Source of the DNA: Vibrio sp. 16
Lineage (GTDB): Bacteria > Pseudomonadota > Gammaproteobacteria > Enterobacterales > Vibrionaceae
Direction of reading: 5' to 3'
DNA: 64,000 nucleotides
Assembly (NCBI RefSeq): GCF_963681195.1
Contig: NZ_OY808997.1
Location: 1,426,001 to 1,490,000, forward strand
Shown here: piece after piece, positions 27,543-37,350 of the stretch
Numbering within the stretch: position 1 is the first letter of the stretch
Layout of the letters: the number at the start of each line of letters is the position of its first letter
The notes under the pieces: model-generated
Told to the model about the DNA's origin: nothing
The model's input: the letters and a program-made list of their open reading frames with translations, nothing else
Databases searched by the model: none
Made by a program: the position numbers and the translations under genes

Positions 27543-28760
27543 TTAGCCCTCGATCACTTTCATCAATAATAGGCCGTCATAGAGCGCTTGCTTGATAAGT
27601 GCTGCGCCCGGCATGGTTGCCTGTTTGTAGAATCGAGACTCAACCAGCTCAAGATCTTGATGGTAAACAGGAAGGCTTTGCTCTTCGATGCATGTTTGAA
27701 TCGCAGGATAAAGCACTTCTTTAGCTTGGTTAATCGCGCCACCAATCAATATCTTCTCAGGGTTGAAAAGGTTAATCACAATCGAAATGGCCGATCCTAG
27801 GTAACGCCCCAACTTCTCTACAACATCAACCGCTAGCGCATCACCTTTTTCTGCGGCTTCACAGATGTCTTCAACAGAAATTTCTTCTATTTCCGACAAT
27901 ATCGACGCTTCACCGTTCGCGATACGCTCTGCCACTTCACTACGGATAGCTTGCGAACTCGCCACGGTCTCTAGACAACCGCGATTTCCACAGTGGCATT
28001 GTTTACCATTTGGGTCGATCTGAATATGTCCAAGCTCGCCGATATTGCCATGACGACCTTGCAACACTCGGCCATCGAGTATGATGCCTGCGCCCAAACC
28101 ATGGTGGATGGAGATTAACACCGAGTTATCGTTTTCTTGAGAGTGACCAAAGAGCTTCTCCGCCAACGCCCATGCACGCGTATCGTTGGCAATGAAAACG
28201 GGGAGCCCTGTCGCCTTATAGATTTCTGGGCCAAGAGCCAAATTCTCGACATTGTAGTGTGGCATCTGCAACACAATGCCCTGCTCGGAATTCACTAAGC
28301 CAGGAAGAGTGATAGCGATACTCGTCACACGGTCAAGTTGGTCAGAATAGGTTTGGAAAAACTCGTCAATTTCATGCAGCAGGCGAGCAAGCACATCTTC
28401 TTGATCAATTTCATGAATGTCGATTTTTGTATCAATCAATACATCACCGCCCAATTCATGCAGAGCAATGGTCAAGTAGCCTCGGCCAAGACGCATCGAT
28501 AAAAATTGCCAACCCTCATTGTTCACTTGCAAACCAACCGCAGGTCGCCCCCGACTGGTGGCCTCTTGCACGGTTGTTTCATGAATGAGGTGGGCTTCGA
28601 TCAATTCACGAGTAATCTTGGTGATACTAGCGGGTGCCAGTTCACTCTCCTTCGATAAATCGATGCGAGAAATAGGCCCTTTTTGATCAATGAGTTTATA
28701 GACCCGTCCAGCATTGACCTGCTTGATATGATCAATATGGCCAGGTTGAGCCATGTACAT
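27543..28760 (-). CDS. mlc: ROK-family glucose repressor Mlc
   Basis: Mlc represses ptsG and other sugar-uptake genes and is sequestered by unphosphorylated PtsG. The 405-residue protein aligns by eye with E. coli Mlc (406): QPGHIDHIKQVNAGRVYKLID, the helix-turn-helix segment SRIDLSKESELAPASITKITRELIEAHL near residues 32-60, GRPAVGL, and the ROK zinc motif CHCGNRGCLET near 260. CGGAG seven bases upstream supports the ATG at 28760. It is divergent from pykA and about 4 kb from ptsG, which makes the glucose assignment stronger. Confidence 0.92.
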   Translation of the reverse strand: MYMAQPGHIDHIKQVNAGRVYKLIDQKGPISRIDLSKESELAPASITKITRELIEAHLIHETTVQEATSRGRPAVGLQVNNEGWQFLSMRLGRGYLTIALHELGGDVLIDTKIDIHEIDQEDVLARLLHEIDEFFQTYSDQLDRVTSIAITLPGLVNSEQGIVLQMPHYNVENLALGPEIYKATGLPVFIANDTRAWALAEKLFGHSQENDNSVLISIHHGLGAGIILDGRVLQGRHGNIGELGHIQIDPNGKQCHCGNRGCLETVASSQAIRSEVAERIANGEASILSEIEEISVEDICEAAEKGDALAVDVVEKLGRYLGSAISIVINLFNPEKILIGGAINQAKEVLYPAIQTCIEEQSLPVYHQDLELVESRFYKQATMPGAALIKQALYDGLLLMKVIEG

Positions 28761-28835
28761 AGAGTGCTCCGAATATCAACAACTAGGTAATTTTTTTACT
28801 TTGCGAAGTAATTGTGAAGAGCTTTGATAGATCGC

Positions 28836-28851
28836 CGTGACAAGTGTCACG
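28836..28851. promoter_or_regulatory. CRP-like operator between mlc and pykA
   Basis: CGTGACAAGTGTCACG is a near-perfect dyad with GTGA-N6-TCAC, 84 bases before the mlc start and 154 before the pykA start. Confidence 0.6.
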
Positions 28852-28997
28852 TATAAACATGTTTCTTTGTGTACCCAGTCAAATAGCGAAGGCTTTATCA
28901 CATTTCATGCTCTATTTTTTTGCATAAATAATTATGTATTTTTCCTACCCGTCTAAAATTACTAATTATCACGCAGAGTCAGATCAAGGAGATCATA

Positions 28998-30440
28998 ATG
29001 ACCTCACCACAAAGAAGAACAAAAATCGTCTCAACACTCGGACCTTCAACAGATAAGCCTGGAATATTAGAAGCAATACTCGAAGCGGGCGTGAATGTCG
29101 TTCGCATGAATTTCTCGCATGGTACCGCCGATGACCATCGCCAACGCGTGACTCGTGTACGCAACATCGCCGCTAAACTGGGTACACACATTGCGATTCT
29201 TGGCGATCTACAAGGGCCGAAGATCCGTGTTTCGACGTTTGCAGAAGGAAAAATCCACCTCAATGTCGGTGACAATTTTACGCTCGACAGCGCGCTTCCT
29301 GCGGGTCAAGGCAATCAGGATGCCGTAGGTTTGGATTACAAAGCGCTGCCTCAAGATGTGTCTGCGGGTGATGTTCTTCTGCTCGATGACGGGCGAGTCC
29401 AATTGAAAGTCATTGGCGTCACTGACACAGAGGTTCGTACCAAAGTGACCATTGGTGGTGCGCTATCCAATAACAAAGGCATCAACAAAAAAGGCGGTGG
29501 CCTTTCCGCCGATGCCCTGACTGAAAAAGACAAGAATGATATTAAGCTCGCGGCCGAACTCAAAGTCGATTACCTAGCGGTTTCTTTCCCGCGTAATGGC
29601 GAAGACATGAAATACGCAAGACGCTTAGCGCGCGATGCAGGGCTTCACGCAAGGCTGGTTGCCAAAGTAGAACGAGCAGAAACCGTTGCGACCGAAGAGA
29701 ATATCGATGACATCATTAAAGCTTCAGACGCCGTCATGGTGGCGCGTGGCGACCTTGGTGTGGAAATAGGTGACCCTGAGCTAATTGGTGTACAAAAACA
29801 GCTTATACGACGTGCTAGAGCGTTAAATAGAACCGTCATTACTGCAACACAGATGATGGAGTCGATGATGGAAAACCCAATGCCTACACGAGCCGAAGTG
29901 ATGGATGTCGCCAATGCCGTGCTCGATGGCACCGATGCAGTGATGCTATCTGGCGAGACTGCCGCAGGTAAATACCCATTAGAAACCGTACGATCAATGG
30001 CAGAGGTCTGTTTAGGAGCCGAGAAGATGGCCGACATCAACCGTTCGAGCTATCGAATGGAAGAGGTTTTTGAAAGCAGCGAAGAGACAATCTCGATGTC
30101 GACCATGTTCGCCGCCAACCATATGCGCGGCATAAAAGGCATCATCACATTAACCGAATCGGGTCGTACCGCATTGATGACATCTAGGTTGAGCTCTGGT
30201 TTACCTATTTTCGCTTTATCGCGCAACGAAGCGACGCTGAATCTCTCAGCGCTGTATCGCGGCGTCTTTCCGGTTTATTTTGATTCTAAAGGAGATACGG
30301 GGTTAGTTACGGCTCAAGCGGCGGTCGAGACCCTGAAACAACGAGGGCTGTTAGACGACGGTGACCTTGTGATCATTACTCAGGGCGATGTGATGGATGT
30401 GGTTGGTTCAACCAACTGTATGCGTATCCTATCTGCCTAA
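28998..30440 (+). CDS. pykA: Pyruvate kinase PykA
   Basis: Pyruvate kinase makes pyruvate and ATP from phosphoenolpyruvate and ADP. The 480-residue protein carries [14 protein letters not shown] at the N terminus, the VVRMNFSHG segment near residue 35, [16 protein letters not shown], a [14 protein letters not shown] segment, [12 protein letters not shown] near 248 and [19 protein letters not shown] near 282. It tracks the E. coli PykA (type II) sequence more closely than PykF. A GGAG-containing site precedes the ATG. A CRP-like dyad lies in the shared upstream region. Confidence 0.95.
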   Translation: MTSPQRRTKIVSTLGPSTDKPGILEAILEAGVNVVRMNFSHGTADDHRQRVTRVRNIAAKLGTHIAILGDLQGPKIRVSTFAEGKIHLNVGDNFTLDSALPAGQGNQDAVGLDYKALPQDVSAGDVLLLDDGRVQLKVIGVTDTEVRTKVTIGGALSNNKGINKKGGGLSADALTEKDKNDIKLAAELKVDYLAVSFPRNGEDMKYARRLARDAGLHARLVAKVERAETVATEENIDDIIKASDAVMVARGDLGVEIGDPELIGVQKQLIRRARALNRTVITATQMMESMMENPMPTRAEVMDVANAVLDGTDAVMLSGETAAGKYPLETVRSMAEVCLGAEKMADINRSSYRMEEVFESSEETISMSTMFAANHMRGIKGIITLTESGRTALMTSRLSSGLPIFALSRNEATLNLSALYRGVFPVYFDSKGDTGLVTAQAAVETLKQRGLLDDGDLVIITQGDVMDVVGSTNCMRILSA

Positions 30441-30457
30441 CCAGATCATAAAAATGC

Positions 30458-30480
30458 AATAGGGAGCGACGCTCCCTATT
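30458..30480. terminator. Bidirectional hairpin between pykA and the patatin gene
   Basis: AATAGGGAGCG (30458-30468) and CGCTCCCTATT (30470-30480) are perfect complements. The hairpin overlaps the patatin stop codon. T-tracts are short on both sides. Confidence 0.6.
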
Positions 30481-31615
30481 TCATTTCTTGTGGAATAAGC
30501 TGGCTATAGGTTTCAACGAAACGAAAGCCCGCGTCGAGTCCCAACTGATAGTCATGCAACAAACTCTCCTTTTCACTCAGCAATGAGCTTGAACGCAGCG
30601 GCTCTTCGGGCTTTATCTGGACAATAAAACAATCATCTGGCGGTGCTTGGAGAAAATCTTGGGTTAACGAGTAGGTCTGATAATGAACCATCAACATATC
30701 CGCCAACCCAGAATCAAATTTATCTCCAAGAAGGTGGCTAAGCCTATAGATATCATCGGCTCCAAATAACCAACGCCCGCCATTCAATGCCTCAAAATGG
30801 TTAAGCTCGGGTTTATGTCGATGCGCTCGCGAAACCTGCTCGTTCAAGAAGGTATTCCAATCAGATTTCCATTGTATTAATTTACTCTGCCAATGGCCTT
30901 GGATAGAGTTGAATGAATCGCGAAACCATTCAACCGCCTCCTTTTCAACGACTTCCGGAGTGTCCGACACCAAATCGTCGCCTTCAGTTCGAATCACAAC
31001 AATGCATCGAGCTTCGCGGCGCCATGCTTCCTGTACGGGTATTGACGCAGACACACCACCATCTACGTATATACCATGTTCAAATTCGACCGGTTGATTG
31101 TACAACCGTGGAATCGCACAGGTCGCAATTAGGACTTTTTTCCAATCCTCACTGAGCATTGGCAAATAATGGTCCATCAACTTGTGGGTATCAGTTACCG
31201 CTGCAAACGCTTCTCGCCCGGCGAGCACCTGGCGTCCCATATCAATATCAAGACGATACGGATAGTCGGATACGCGATCGAGCGCCCAATCTAAACCCAA
31301 AAATTGGCGACGGCGAATATAGCTAAACAGATGGAAAAACTGAGGGTCTGTGGTCAAATCGAGAATAAAGTATTTACCAATACCGCGCTGACGACAAAGA
31401 AACGCACATAAATTCAACGCACCGGCGGACGTGCCGTAGAAGGAATGAAAAGGATCGAAGTTTGATAAAAGAAAGGCATCTAATACACCAGAGGTAAAAA
31501 TACCCCTTTGGCCGCCACCTTGAGCAACCAACGCATTTTTACCGCCGGTGTACTTTTTGAAGTTCTGAAGATCGAGTTGTACCGCAGCGTTTGTCACCAC
31601 ACCGCTATTTCGCAT
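30476..31615 (-). CDS. Patatin-like phospholipase (YjjU-like)
   Basis: The 379-residue protein has the patatin layout: an oxyanion GGGQRGIFTSGVLDAF segment near residue 33, the nucleophile elbow YGTSAGALNLCAF with Ser near 63 and the catalytic Asp in YVDGGVSASIPV near 177. The closest family I recall is E. coli YjjU, a predicted esterase. No signal peptide is visible, so it probably acts in the cytoplasm or on the inner face of the membrane. The substrate is unknown. Confidence 0.85.
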   Translation of the reverse strand: MRNSGVVTNAAVQLDLQNFKKYTGGKNALVAQGGGQRGIFTSGVLDAFLLSNFDPFHSFYGTSAGALNLCAFLCRQRGIGKYFILDLTTDPQFFHLFSYIRRRQFLGLDWALDRVSDYPYRLDIDMGRQVLAGREAFAAVTDTHKLMDHYLPMLSEDWKKVLIATCAIPRLYNQPVEFEHGIYVDGGVSASIPVQEAWRREARCIVVIRTEGDDLVSDTPEVVEKEAVEWFRDSFNSIQGHWQSKLIQWKSDWNTFLNEQVSRAHRHKPELNHFEALNGGRWLFGADDIYRLSHLLGDKFDSGLADMLMVHYQTYSLTQDFLQAPPDDCFIVQIKPEEPLRSSSLLSEKESLLHDYQLGLDAGFRFVETYSQLIPQEMK

Positions 31616-31625
31616 TCAAAACTCT

Positions 31626-31718
31626 CTACATTGTCGATATCGCGACAACGCCAAATCCAATTAAAACGGAAAAGACGACAGCCGTGATGATTAGGGCATA
31701 TTTGAGATCGTGTTCCAT
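31626..31718 (-). CDS. ynhF: YnhF-like small membrane protein, 30 residues
   Basis: A 30-codon frame (ATG at 31718, stop TAG at 31626-31628) follows a strong AAGGAGGTGTCT ribosome site. The product begins MEHDLKYALIITAVV and is a single membrane helix with a short charged start. It lines up with E. coli YnhF (29 residues, MSTDLKFSLVTTIIV...), including the xxDLKxxL start. YnhF is an inner-membrane peptide with no firmly assigned function. The gene ends 10 bases before the patatin start, so the two may be cotranscribed. Too short for most gene callers. Confidence 0.82.
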   Translation of the reverse strand: MEHDLKYALIITAVVFSVLIGFGVVAISTM

Positions 31719-31847
31719 AGACACCTCCTTCTTGTTTAACAAAGTAATAACATCACTGTGAATCATCTTCAATAATTGCGTTTTTTTTGTGCTTAATTAT
31801 GGTGTTAGCATCACAATTAGTAGGTGTATTCAATCTTTGGAGCCAGT

Positions 31848-32441
31848 ATGAACTTTGTTATCCGCGCGGGAGTTTTCTTATGTTTACTCGGAGCAACTCA
31901 CGGCTATGCAGCCGAACTGTATATCACGCCATGGGTGGGATATACCCTAGGCGGCAGTGTTGAAAACCAAGATGGCGATGACTTTGATCTTGAAGCGTCT
32001 ACTAACTTGGGATTGAGTGTCGAAACCGATCTAGACAACGGACGAATAGGCTTATTCTATACTCGACAAGCCACCAAAGTAGAACAGGTCAACTTGGATT
32101 CGGATGTGCACTATTTGCATTTTCAAAGCAGCATCCAATATGAACTGAGTCAGGATTTTTCTTCTTATTTAGGGCTTGGATTAGGAGGTTCTTACGTAGA
32201 TGCAGAGTGGGTAGACAACAAACTTGGTTTTTCAGCATCAATTTTTGGTGGATTCGAATACCAAATTACCGACTATCTTGCGGCAAATGTTCAAGCCCGA
32301 TGGTTAGGTACCGTCGTTGACAATGACACTAAAGGAGTATGTAACCTCCCAACAACTGGCTCTGATTCTTGTGTGATTCAATTTAAAACATCTTGGATGA
32401 ACCAGTTTTCTACCAACGTCGGCTTAACTTGGCGTTTTTAA
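31848..32441 (+). CDS. Outer-membrane beta-barrel protein
   Basis: From the ATG at 31848 (GGAG six bases upstream) the product is 197 residues. It has a signal peptide (FVIRAGVFLCLLGATHGYA, cleavage probably before AELYITPW) and alternating strands such as YITPWVGYTLGG, HYLHFQSSIQYEL, YLGLGLGGSYVDA and FSASIFGGFEYQI. It ends in aromatic WRF, the usual barrel-assembly signal. Two Cys residues near the C terminus (VCNLP...DSCVIQF) may form a loop disulfide. Function unknown; size suggests an eight-stranded barrel. Confidence 0.8.
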   Translation: MNFVIRAGVFLCLLGATHGYAAELYITPWVGYTLGGSVENQDGDDFDLEASTNLGLSVETDLDNGRIGLFYTRQATKVEQVNLDSDVHYLHFQSSIQYELSQDFSSYLGLGLGGSYVDAEWVDNKLGFSASIFGGFEYQITDYLAANVQARWLGTVVDNDTKGVCNLPTTGSDSCVIQFKTSWMNQFSTNVGLTWRF

Positions 32442-32451
32442 TCAAGCTTTT

Positions 32452-32467
32452 GGGGGGAGATCCCCCC
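32452..32467. other. G/C hairpin between two convergent outer-membrane genes
   Basis: GGGGGGA (32452-32458) and TCCCCCC (32461-32467) pair with a two-base loop centre. There is no T-run, so a terminator role is uncertain. Confidence 0.4.
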
Positions 32468-32480
32468 TATTGCAGCCAAC

Positions 32481-32903
32481 TTAAAACGAGTACTTAATGC
32501 CCAGTGCTCCACCAACTTGTAGCTTCGCGCCTGAATACAAGTCCAACTCTGGGTGGATTTGGCCATACATGTTCCAACCTTTACTGATGTCCCACTTTAA
32601 GCCAAGTGGTAATCGAGCGCCGAACTCCTTACCTTCCCACTCGCTCCAACCGCCTACGCCAACGTACCATGATACGGGCATACTTTGATCAAACTCGCCA
32701 CGCGATATGATGTAATCAAAAGCACCGCCATCGTTACCAATGGTAAAACGATACTGGTTATCGATTTCAACCACAACACTCAGGTCTTGGTCCAATGCCA
32801 TCCCTACCGACAAGTCTGTTTTTTGTGGTTCATCAGCACTAGAAGAAAAAGAAACAGCCAAAAGTAGTGTCCCTAGTGCACCTGAAAAGAGCGCTTTGTT
32901 CAT
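32481..32903 (-). CDS. Small secreted protein, probable outer-membrane barrel
   Basis: The start at 32903 has a GGGG-type site and gives 140 residues; a frame open to 32942 only adds an unlikely leader. The first 22 or so residues are a signal peptide (MNKALFSGALGTLLLAVSFSSSA). The mature part alternates polar and hydrophobic residues, with SWYVGVGGWSEW, GARLPLGLKWDI and a final GGALGIKYSF ending in Phe. No family is recognised. It is convergent with the larger barrel protein. Confidence 0.72.
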   Translation of the reverse strand: MNKALFSGALGTLLLAVSFSSSADEPQKTDLSVGMALDQDLSVVVEIDNQYRFTIGNDGGAFDYIISRGEFDQSMPVSWYVGVGGWSEWEGKEFGARLPLGLKWDISKGWNMYGQIHPELDLYSGAKLQVGGALGIKYSF

Positions 32904-33066
32904 ACAAACCCCATATCTTAGACAATATAAAACAGCGTACAATTATCCTGTATCAGGCCTCCTTAGTGTCAGACAAAAGTTAATGTGCCGCAAAGATGCC
33001 TCCTACAAGAGCAGCGATTTGTAACAAACCAAAACATACGTCGCGAGTCTCTGACTTTAGTACAAA

Positions 33067-33095
33067 CGAAAAAAAGGAGGCCTAAGCCTCCTTTT
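33067..33095 (-). terminator. Terminator after ptsG
   Basis: On the minus strand AAAAGGAGGC (33095-33086) pairs with GCCTCCTTTT (33081-33072), followed by more T residues. Confidence 0.92.
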
Positions 33096-33120
33096 CGCAA
33101 TTTAGATGAGTAGGTGGGAA

Positions 33121-34551
33121 TTAACCGTGGTTACGGATCCACTCATCCATTTCAGTTTTCAGGTTGTCAGACTTAGTACCGAAGATAGCCTGAACACCAC
33201 CTGCTACAACAACAACACCCGCAGCGCCTAGTTGTTTTAGCTTGTCTTGGTCAACTGCAGCTGTGTCAGCTACTGCAACACGTAGACGAGTGATACATGC
33301 GTCTAGACCAGTGATGTTTGCTTTACCGCCAAATGCAGCAACCAACTCACCTGCTAAGTCAGAACCTGTCGCAACAGATGCTTCTTCAGATTCGTCTTCA
33401 CGACCTGGAGTTTTAAGGTCCATCGCTTTAATTACAGCACGGAACACTACGTAGTAGATTGCAGCGTACACAACACCTACAGCAATCATCAGACCCATCT
33501 TCTGTGCGTTACCAGAAAGAACTAGGAAGTCGATTAGACCGTGTGAGAATGAAGTACCGTGTACAAAACCTAGAGTGTTAGCCACTACGTATGCAGAACC
33601 CGCTAGTAGAGCGTGGATACCGTATAGCACAGGAGCTACGAATAGGAATGAGAATTCGATTGGCTCAGTGATACCGGTTAGGAATGAAGTCAGTGCAGCA
33701 GACGCCATGATACCCATTACTTTCGCACGGTTCTCTGGTTTAGCAGAGTGAGCGATAGCGATAGCAGCCGCTGGTAGACCGAACATCTTGAACATGTAAC
33801 CACCTGCTAGCTGACCGAAGCCGTTGCCCGCAGCACGAGATGCTTCATCAGCAACTAGGTAACAAGTTAGTACGCCGTTTTGAGTTTCACCTGCAGCGTT
33901 AACACAAGTACCTGCTTCGAAGAAGAATGGTACGTTCCATACGTGGTGTAGACCGAATGGGATTAGTGAACGCTCAACGATACCGTAGATACCAAACGCA
34001 ACTTGTGGGTTTTGGTGAGCAGCCCAGTCAGAGAATGATGCAATCGCACCACCGATTGGAGGCCATACAACAGACAGTACGATACCTAAACCGATCGCTG
34101 TGAAACCAGTGATGATTGGCACTGCACGCTTACCAGCGAAGAAGCCAAGGTATTCTGGAAGTTGAATTTTGAAGAAACGGTTGAATGCCCAAGCAGCCAC
34201 ACCACCGACAAGGATACCACCTAGCACACCTGTATCGATTTTTTCAACACCCATAACACCAGCCATAACGCCTAGTGTTGCCGTCATGATGCCGTAACCA
34301 ACGATTGCAGCAAGACCTGCTACACCGTCGTTGTTAGTAAAGCCAAGTGCAACACCAACTGCAAATAGAAGTGCCATTTGGCCAAATACTGAGCCACCCG
34401 CTTGTTCCATTAGGTTAGAAACGATATCTGGAATGAAGCTTAGGTCGGCAGCACCTACACCTAGTAAAATACCTGCAACTGGTAATACTGATACTGGTAG
34501 CATCAGAGCTTTACCAACTTTTTGCAGGTTAGCAAAAAGGTTCTTAAACAT
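33121..34551 (-). CDS. ptsG: PTS glucose transporter EIICB PtsG
   Basis: PtsG imports and phosphorylates glucose. The ATG at 34551 has AGGAG seven bases upstream and gives 476 residues, against 477 in E. coli. The EIIC domain begins [31 protein letters not shown] and includes the [14 protein letters not shown] segment near 300. The EIIB domain has the phosphorylated Cys in [14 protein letters not shown] near 419 and ends with [19 protein letters not shown]. The EIIA for glucose is expected elsewhere. Mlc, its likely repressor, is about 4 kb away. Confidence 0.97.
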   Translation of the reverse strand: MFKNLFANLQKVGKALMLPVSVLPVAGILLGVGAADLSFIPDIVSNLMEQAGGSVFGQMALLFAVGVALGFTNNDGVAGLAAIVGYGIMTATLGVMAGVMGVEKIDTGVLGGILVGGVAAWAFNRFFKIQLPEYLGFFAGKRAVPIITGFTAIGLGIVLSVVWPPIGGAIASFSDWAAHQNPQVAFGIYGIVERSLIPFGLHHVWNVPFFFEAGTCVNAAGETQNGVLTCYLVADEASRAAGNGFGQLAGGYMFKMFGLPAAAIAIAHSAKPENRAKVMGIMASAALTSFLTGITEPIEFSFLFVAPVLYGIHALLAGSAYVVANTLGFVHGTSFSHGLIDFLVLSGNAQKMGLMIAVGVVYAAIYYVVFRAVIKAMDLKTPGREDESEEASVATGSDLAGELVAAFGGKANITGLDACITRLRVAVADTAAVDQDKLKQLGAAGVVVVAGGVQAIFGTKSDNLKTEMDEWIRNHG

Positions 34552-34949
34552 GTTTATGCTCCTGAAAAGTTTATAAGATTTATTGGGCTCTAACGGCACA
34601 CCCCCGTAGCCTTAAATGTTAGCACCCAGAAAAAATGTAACCACTTATGTCACTATATTTTCTGGCTCTAAATATATATTGAGGGTTAACAGTCTTACTA
34701 GCGGGTTACGAAATTAAGTTTCAAACTAATAGATAGATCACAATAAAAACCGCATACTGAAATGCTTTACAAGCATGGTAAACATTTGTTTTTAAATAAC
34801 TATTTTGTAAATACGATTAATTTCACCGAGTAAATAAAATAGGCAGCATTGTTATTTTATGTAACAAATTTACAAAAGTGATATTTTCAGCTCTCAAGTT
34901 CAACAAAATTAGTAAACAAAGCCAACCAAACGCTTGCGTGTGATCTAAC
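34552..34949 (-). promoter_or_regulatory. ptsG upstream region, AT-rich, no gene
   Basis: About 400 bases without a supportable gene separate ptsG from the tatD terminator. A partial CRP site, TGTGA with a weak second half, lies at 34742-34727 on the minus strand. A better one, TGTGATCTAACTTACA, lies at 34939-34954 but is almost 400 bases from the start. I could not pick out a convincing Mlc operator. Confidence 0.45.
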
Positions 34950-34981
34950 TTACAAAAAAAAGGAGCTCTCGCTCCTTTTTT
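34950..34981 (-). terminator. Terminator after tatD
   Basis: On the minus strand the arms AAAAAAGGAGC (34981-34971) and GCTCCTTTTTT (34966-34956) flank a four-base loop; a T-tract follows. Confidence 0.9.
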
Positions 34982-34997
34982 AATCAACTTTCATTTT

Positions 34998-35765
34998 CTA
35001 TCTCAAAAAAAGATTTCTAAAGTTTTCGCTGGTTTTTTCTCCAACTTCACCAAGAGAAAGGCCTTTCAGCTGCGCAATGTAGGAAGCAACCTCGACGACA
35101 TACGCCGGTTGGTTCTGTTTTCCTCGATGCGGGACAGGAGCCAGATACGGAGAATCAGTTTCGATAAGAAGTCGCTCTAAAGGCAGCGCTTTGACGACCT
35201 CTTTCAGCTCTGTTGCCTGTCGAAAGGTAACGATACCCGAAATCGAAATGTAAAAACCTAAGTCCATCGCAGCTTCAGCAAACGCAAGATCTTCAGTGAA
35301 GCAGTGGATGACCCCACCACACTTCTCGGCACCACCATTACGCAATATATCGAGTGTATCTTGCCTAGCGTTACGCGTGTGAATGATGAGTGGCTTGTTC
35401 AGTTTTACCCCAAGTTCAACCTGCTGCTCAAATCGCAGTTTTTGTAAGTCTGCAGTTTCTGGCTGATAGTGGTAATCCAAACCTGTTTCGCCAATGGCAA
35501 CAACACGAGAGTGAGCAGCGTAGTCATGTAATCGGTCCAACGCAAAATCGCTTTCTACGTCGAGTGGGTGCACACCACAAGAAGCATAGACGTTGTCAAA
35601 AGGTTCTATCATTTCCAACATCTTTGGAAAAGAGTCTAACGTTACCCCTACTGAAAGAAGCTCTGTAACGTTTGCCGCTTTCGCTTTAGCGACCACATCA
35701 GCAATGCCGGTGTGGAGATCTTGATAATCAAGCTTATCTAAATGGCAGTGTGAGTCTACGAACAT
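34998..35765 (-). CDS. ycfH: TatD-family metal-dependent DNase (YcfH)
   Basis: TatD-family hydrolases are TIM-barrel metal-dependent nucleases. The 255-residue protein has DSHCHLD at residues 4-10, a GVHPLD segment near 65, GETGLDYHY with metal ligands near 92, a PLIIHTRNA segment near 130, a VIHCFTE segment near 155 and LLIETDSPYLAP near 201. It follows holB with a ten-base overlap, the same neighbour as E. coli ycfH. The cellular role is not firmly established. Confidence 0.93.
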   Translation of the reverse strand: MFVDSHCHLDKLDYQDLHTGIADVVAKAKAANVTELLSVGVTLDSFPKMLEMIEPFDNVYASCGVHPLDVESDFALDRLHDYAAHSRVVAIGETGLDYHYQPETADLQKLRFEQQVELGVKLNKPLIIHTRNARQDTLDILRNGGAEKCGGVIHCFTEDLAFAEAAMDLGFYISISGIVTFRQATELKEVVKALPLERLLIETDSPYLAPVPHRGKQNQPAYVVEVASYIAQLKGLSLGEVGEKTSENFRNLFLR

Positions 35766-36718
35766 GTTTCCCCGTTAAATCTAAATAACCAATCCAAAAT
35801 GAGCAGCTCACTGTTGAGCCCTGAATGCTGACGCAACTGGTCGATGAGAGCACTTAACGCCTTTGTCTGCTGATAAAGAATATCGTAGCTAACTAGCTCA
35901 GACAGCCGTTTTGCCCCAGGGACAAAAAACGGCATGTTGACAGAAAAATGGACTTTTTGAGCATCAGTGAGTAAATACCACAACCAAAGCAAGGTCTCAT
36001 GAGGGTTGTTTGCCAACGCTTTCGCCAAAGATAAGCTGTCACCCGACAGTTCAACAACCTGAATCAAGCTCTGCTCGACTTTGAGGTACTCTTGCTCTTT
36101 CTCCTGCTCTACAAACTGTAGTGTGTTTAGTGGCGCATTGCTATTTAAGTGCGCCGCGTACTCAGGTACAGAGCGGCTGGTCTGCTCTGAGATCCACTGA
36201 GTCACCATCTCAGAGTTAGGAGGAGTGACTTGCCATTGCTGACAGCGACTCGTGATAGTGGGCAACAGGCCATTACTACGGTGGGTAACCAGCAGGAACA
36301 TACAGCTTCCGGAAGGTTCTTCAAGAGTTTTCAATAACGCATTAGCAGCAGATTCATTCATCGAATCTGCTGGCTCAATCACAAATAAGCGAAGACCGCC
36401 TAATTGAGACGATTCTTGTGCTTGTCTATTACACTGGCGAATTTGATCGACTGAAATGGCTTTGCCTTCTTTTTCAGGTTGGACAATATGATAGTCAGGA
36501 TGACTACCAGACTGCATAAGCTGACAGCTATGACAAAAACCGCATGCCTCATGGTCATAATTGCTGCACATCACAGCACGGCTAAAGTGTTCAACAATCT
36601 GCTCAGCACCCAAGCCTGGTTTTGCGGTCAACATCGCTGCGTTGGAAAAGCGACCATTTTGCAAACTCGCCTGCCACTCTTGCCAAAGCTCAGATAACCA
36701 AGGGTAAAGCGTCGTCAT
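35756..36718 (-). CDS. holB: DNA polymerase III delta-prime subunit HolB
   Basis: HolB is a clamp-loader subunit. The ATG at 36718 shares a base with the tmk stop (TAATG) and gives 320 residues starting MTTLYPWL, which parallels the E. coli YPWLRP start; a start at 36736 is unlikely. A zinc module is visible in CSNYDHEACGFCHSCQLM near residue 54, followed by NALLKTLEEPSGSCMFLLVTHRSNGLLPTITSRCQQW near 128-165. The P-loop is degenerate, as expected for delta-prime. Confidence 0.94.
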   Translation of the reverse strand: MTTLYPWLSELWQEWQASLQNGRFSNAAMLTAKPGLGAEQIVEHFSRAVMCSNYDHEACGFCHSCQLMQSGSHPDYHIVQPEKEGKAISVDQIRQCNRQAQESSQLGGLRLFVIEPADSMNESAANALLKTLEEPSGSCMFLLVTHRSNGLLPTITSRCQQWQVTPPNSEMVTQWISEQTSRSVPEYAAHLNSNAPLNTLQFVEQEKEQEYLKVEQSLIQVVELSGDSLSLAKALANNPHETLLWLWYLLTDAQKVHFSVNMPFFVPGAKRLSELVSYDILYQQTKALSALIDQLRQHSGLNSELLILDWLFRFNGETCS

Positions 36719-37350
36719 TACAGTGTATCCATCCAAGAGCGTAATGCGATTTTTATATCCGCTGCCACCTTATCGATGGTTTGCTCAGCATTGACTACCA
36801 TGACACTCTCGTCTGCATTTGCCATTTCAAGGTATCGTTCGCGTGTTCGATCAAAGAAACTCATGTCCATTTTCTCGATACGATCCAACTCTCCACGTCC
36901 TCGCGCGCGTTCAAGCCCAACTCGTGGGTCAAGATCGAGATAGATGGTCAAATCGGGTTTAAAGTCACCAAGCGTTGTCTGCTTTAAAGACGCCATTGTC
37001 TCTTTGGCAATCTGACGTCCTCCTCCTTGATACGCCTGAGAGGACATATCGTGACGGTCGCCCACAACCCAAGTACCCGACTCTAATGCAGGCTTGATAA
37101 CATTCTCGACCAATTGAACGCGAGCGGCATACATAAGCAGCAGCTCAGTCATATCTTGCAATATCTCACCGTCGTGCTCTTGCTTGACGAGAGTGCGCAG
37201 TTTCTCAGCTAACACGGTTCCACCAGGTTCGCGAGTGTTTTTGATACGTTCAACGCCCGCTTGCTTTAGAGTCTCCATCACTGCATTAATGGCAGTGCTT
37301 TTACCCGCGCCTTCTAGGCCTTCGATAACGATAAATTTAGCTTGGCTCAT
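36718..37350 (-). CDS. tmk: Thymidylate kinase Tmk
   Basis: Tmk phosphorylates dTMP to dTDP. The 210-residue protein has the P-loop [13 protein letters not shown] near residue 8, the TREPGGT segment near 39, a [15 protein letters not shown] substrate segment near 97 and a LID-like [11 protein letters not shown] region near 148. It overlaps mltG by four bases (ATGA) and holB by one, so this is a tightly coupled operon. Confidence 0.97.
   Translation of the reverse strand: MSQAKFIVIEGLEGAGKSTAINAVMETLKQAGVERIKNTREPGGTVLAEKLRTLVKQEHDGEILQDMTELLLMYAARVQLVENVIKPALESGTWVVGDRHDMSSQAYQGGGRQIAKETMASLKQTTLGDFKPDLTIYLDLDPRVGLERARGRGELDRIEKMDMSFFDRTRERYLEMANADESVMVVNAEQTIDKVAADIKIALRSWMDTL

Noticed and set aside
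29645..30040. 131-codon antisense frame within pykA
   Set aside because: Shadow of a highly conserved enzyme gene with strong codon bias; no ribosome site.
32452..32467. Rho-independent terminator between the two outer-membrane genes
   Set aside because: Good stem but no T-run on either strand; listed only as a hairpin.
34552..34949. Mlc operator upstream of ptsG
   Set aside because: AT-rich inverted repeats such as AAATAAAAT with ATTTTAT are present, but their arrangement is opposite to the TTATTT-N-AAATAA type; not convincing.
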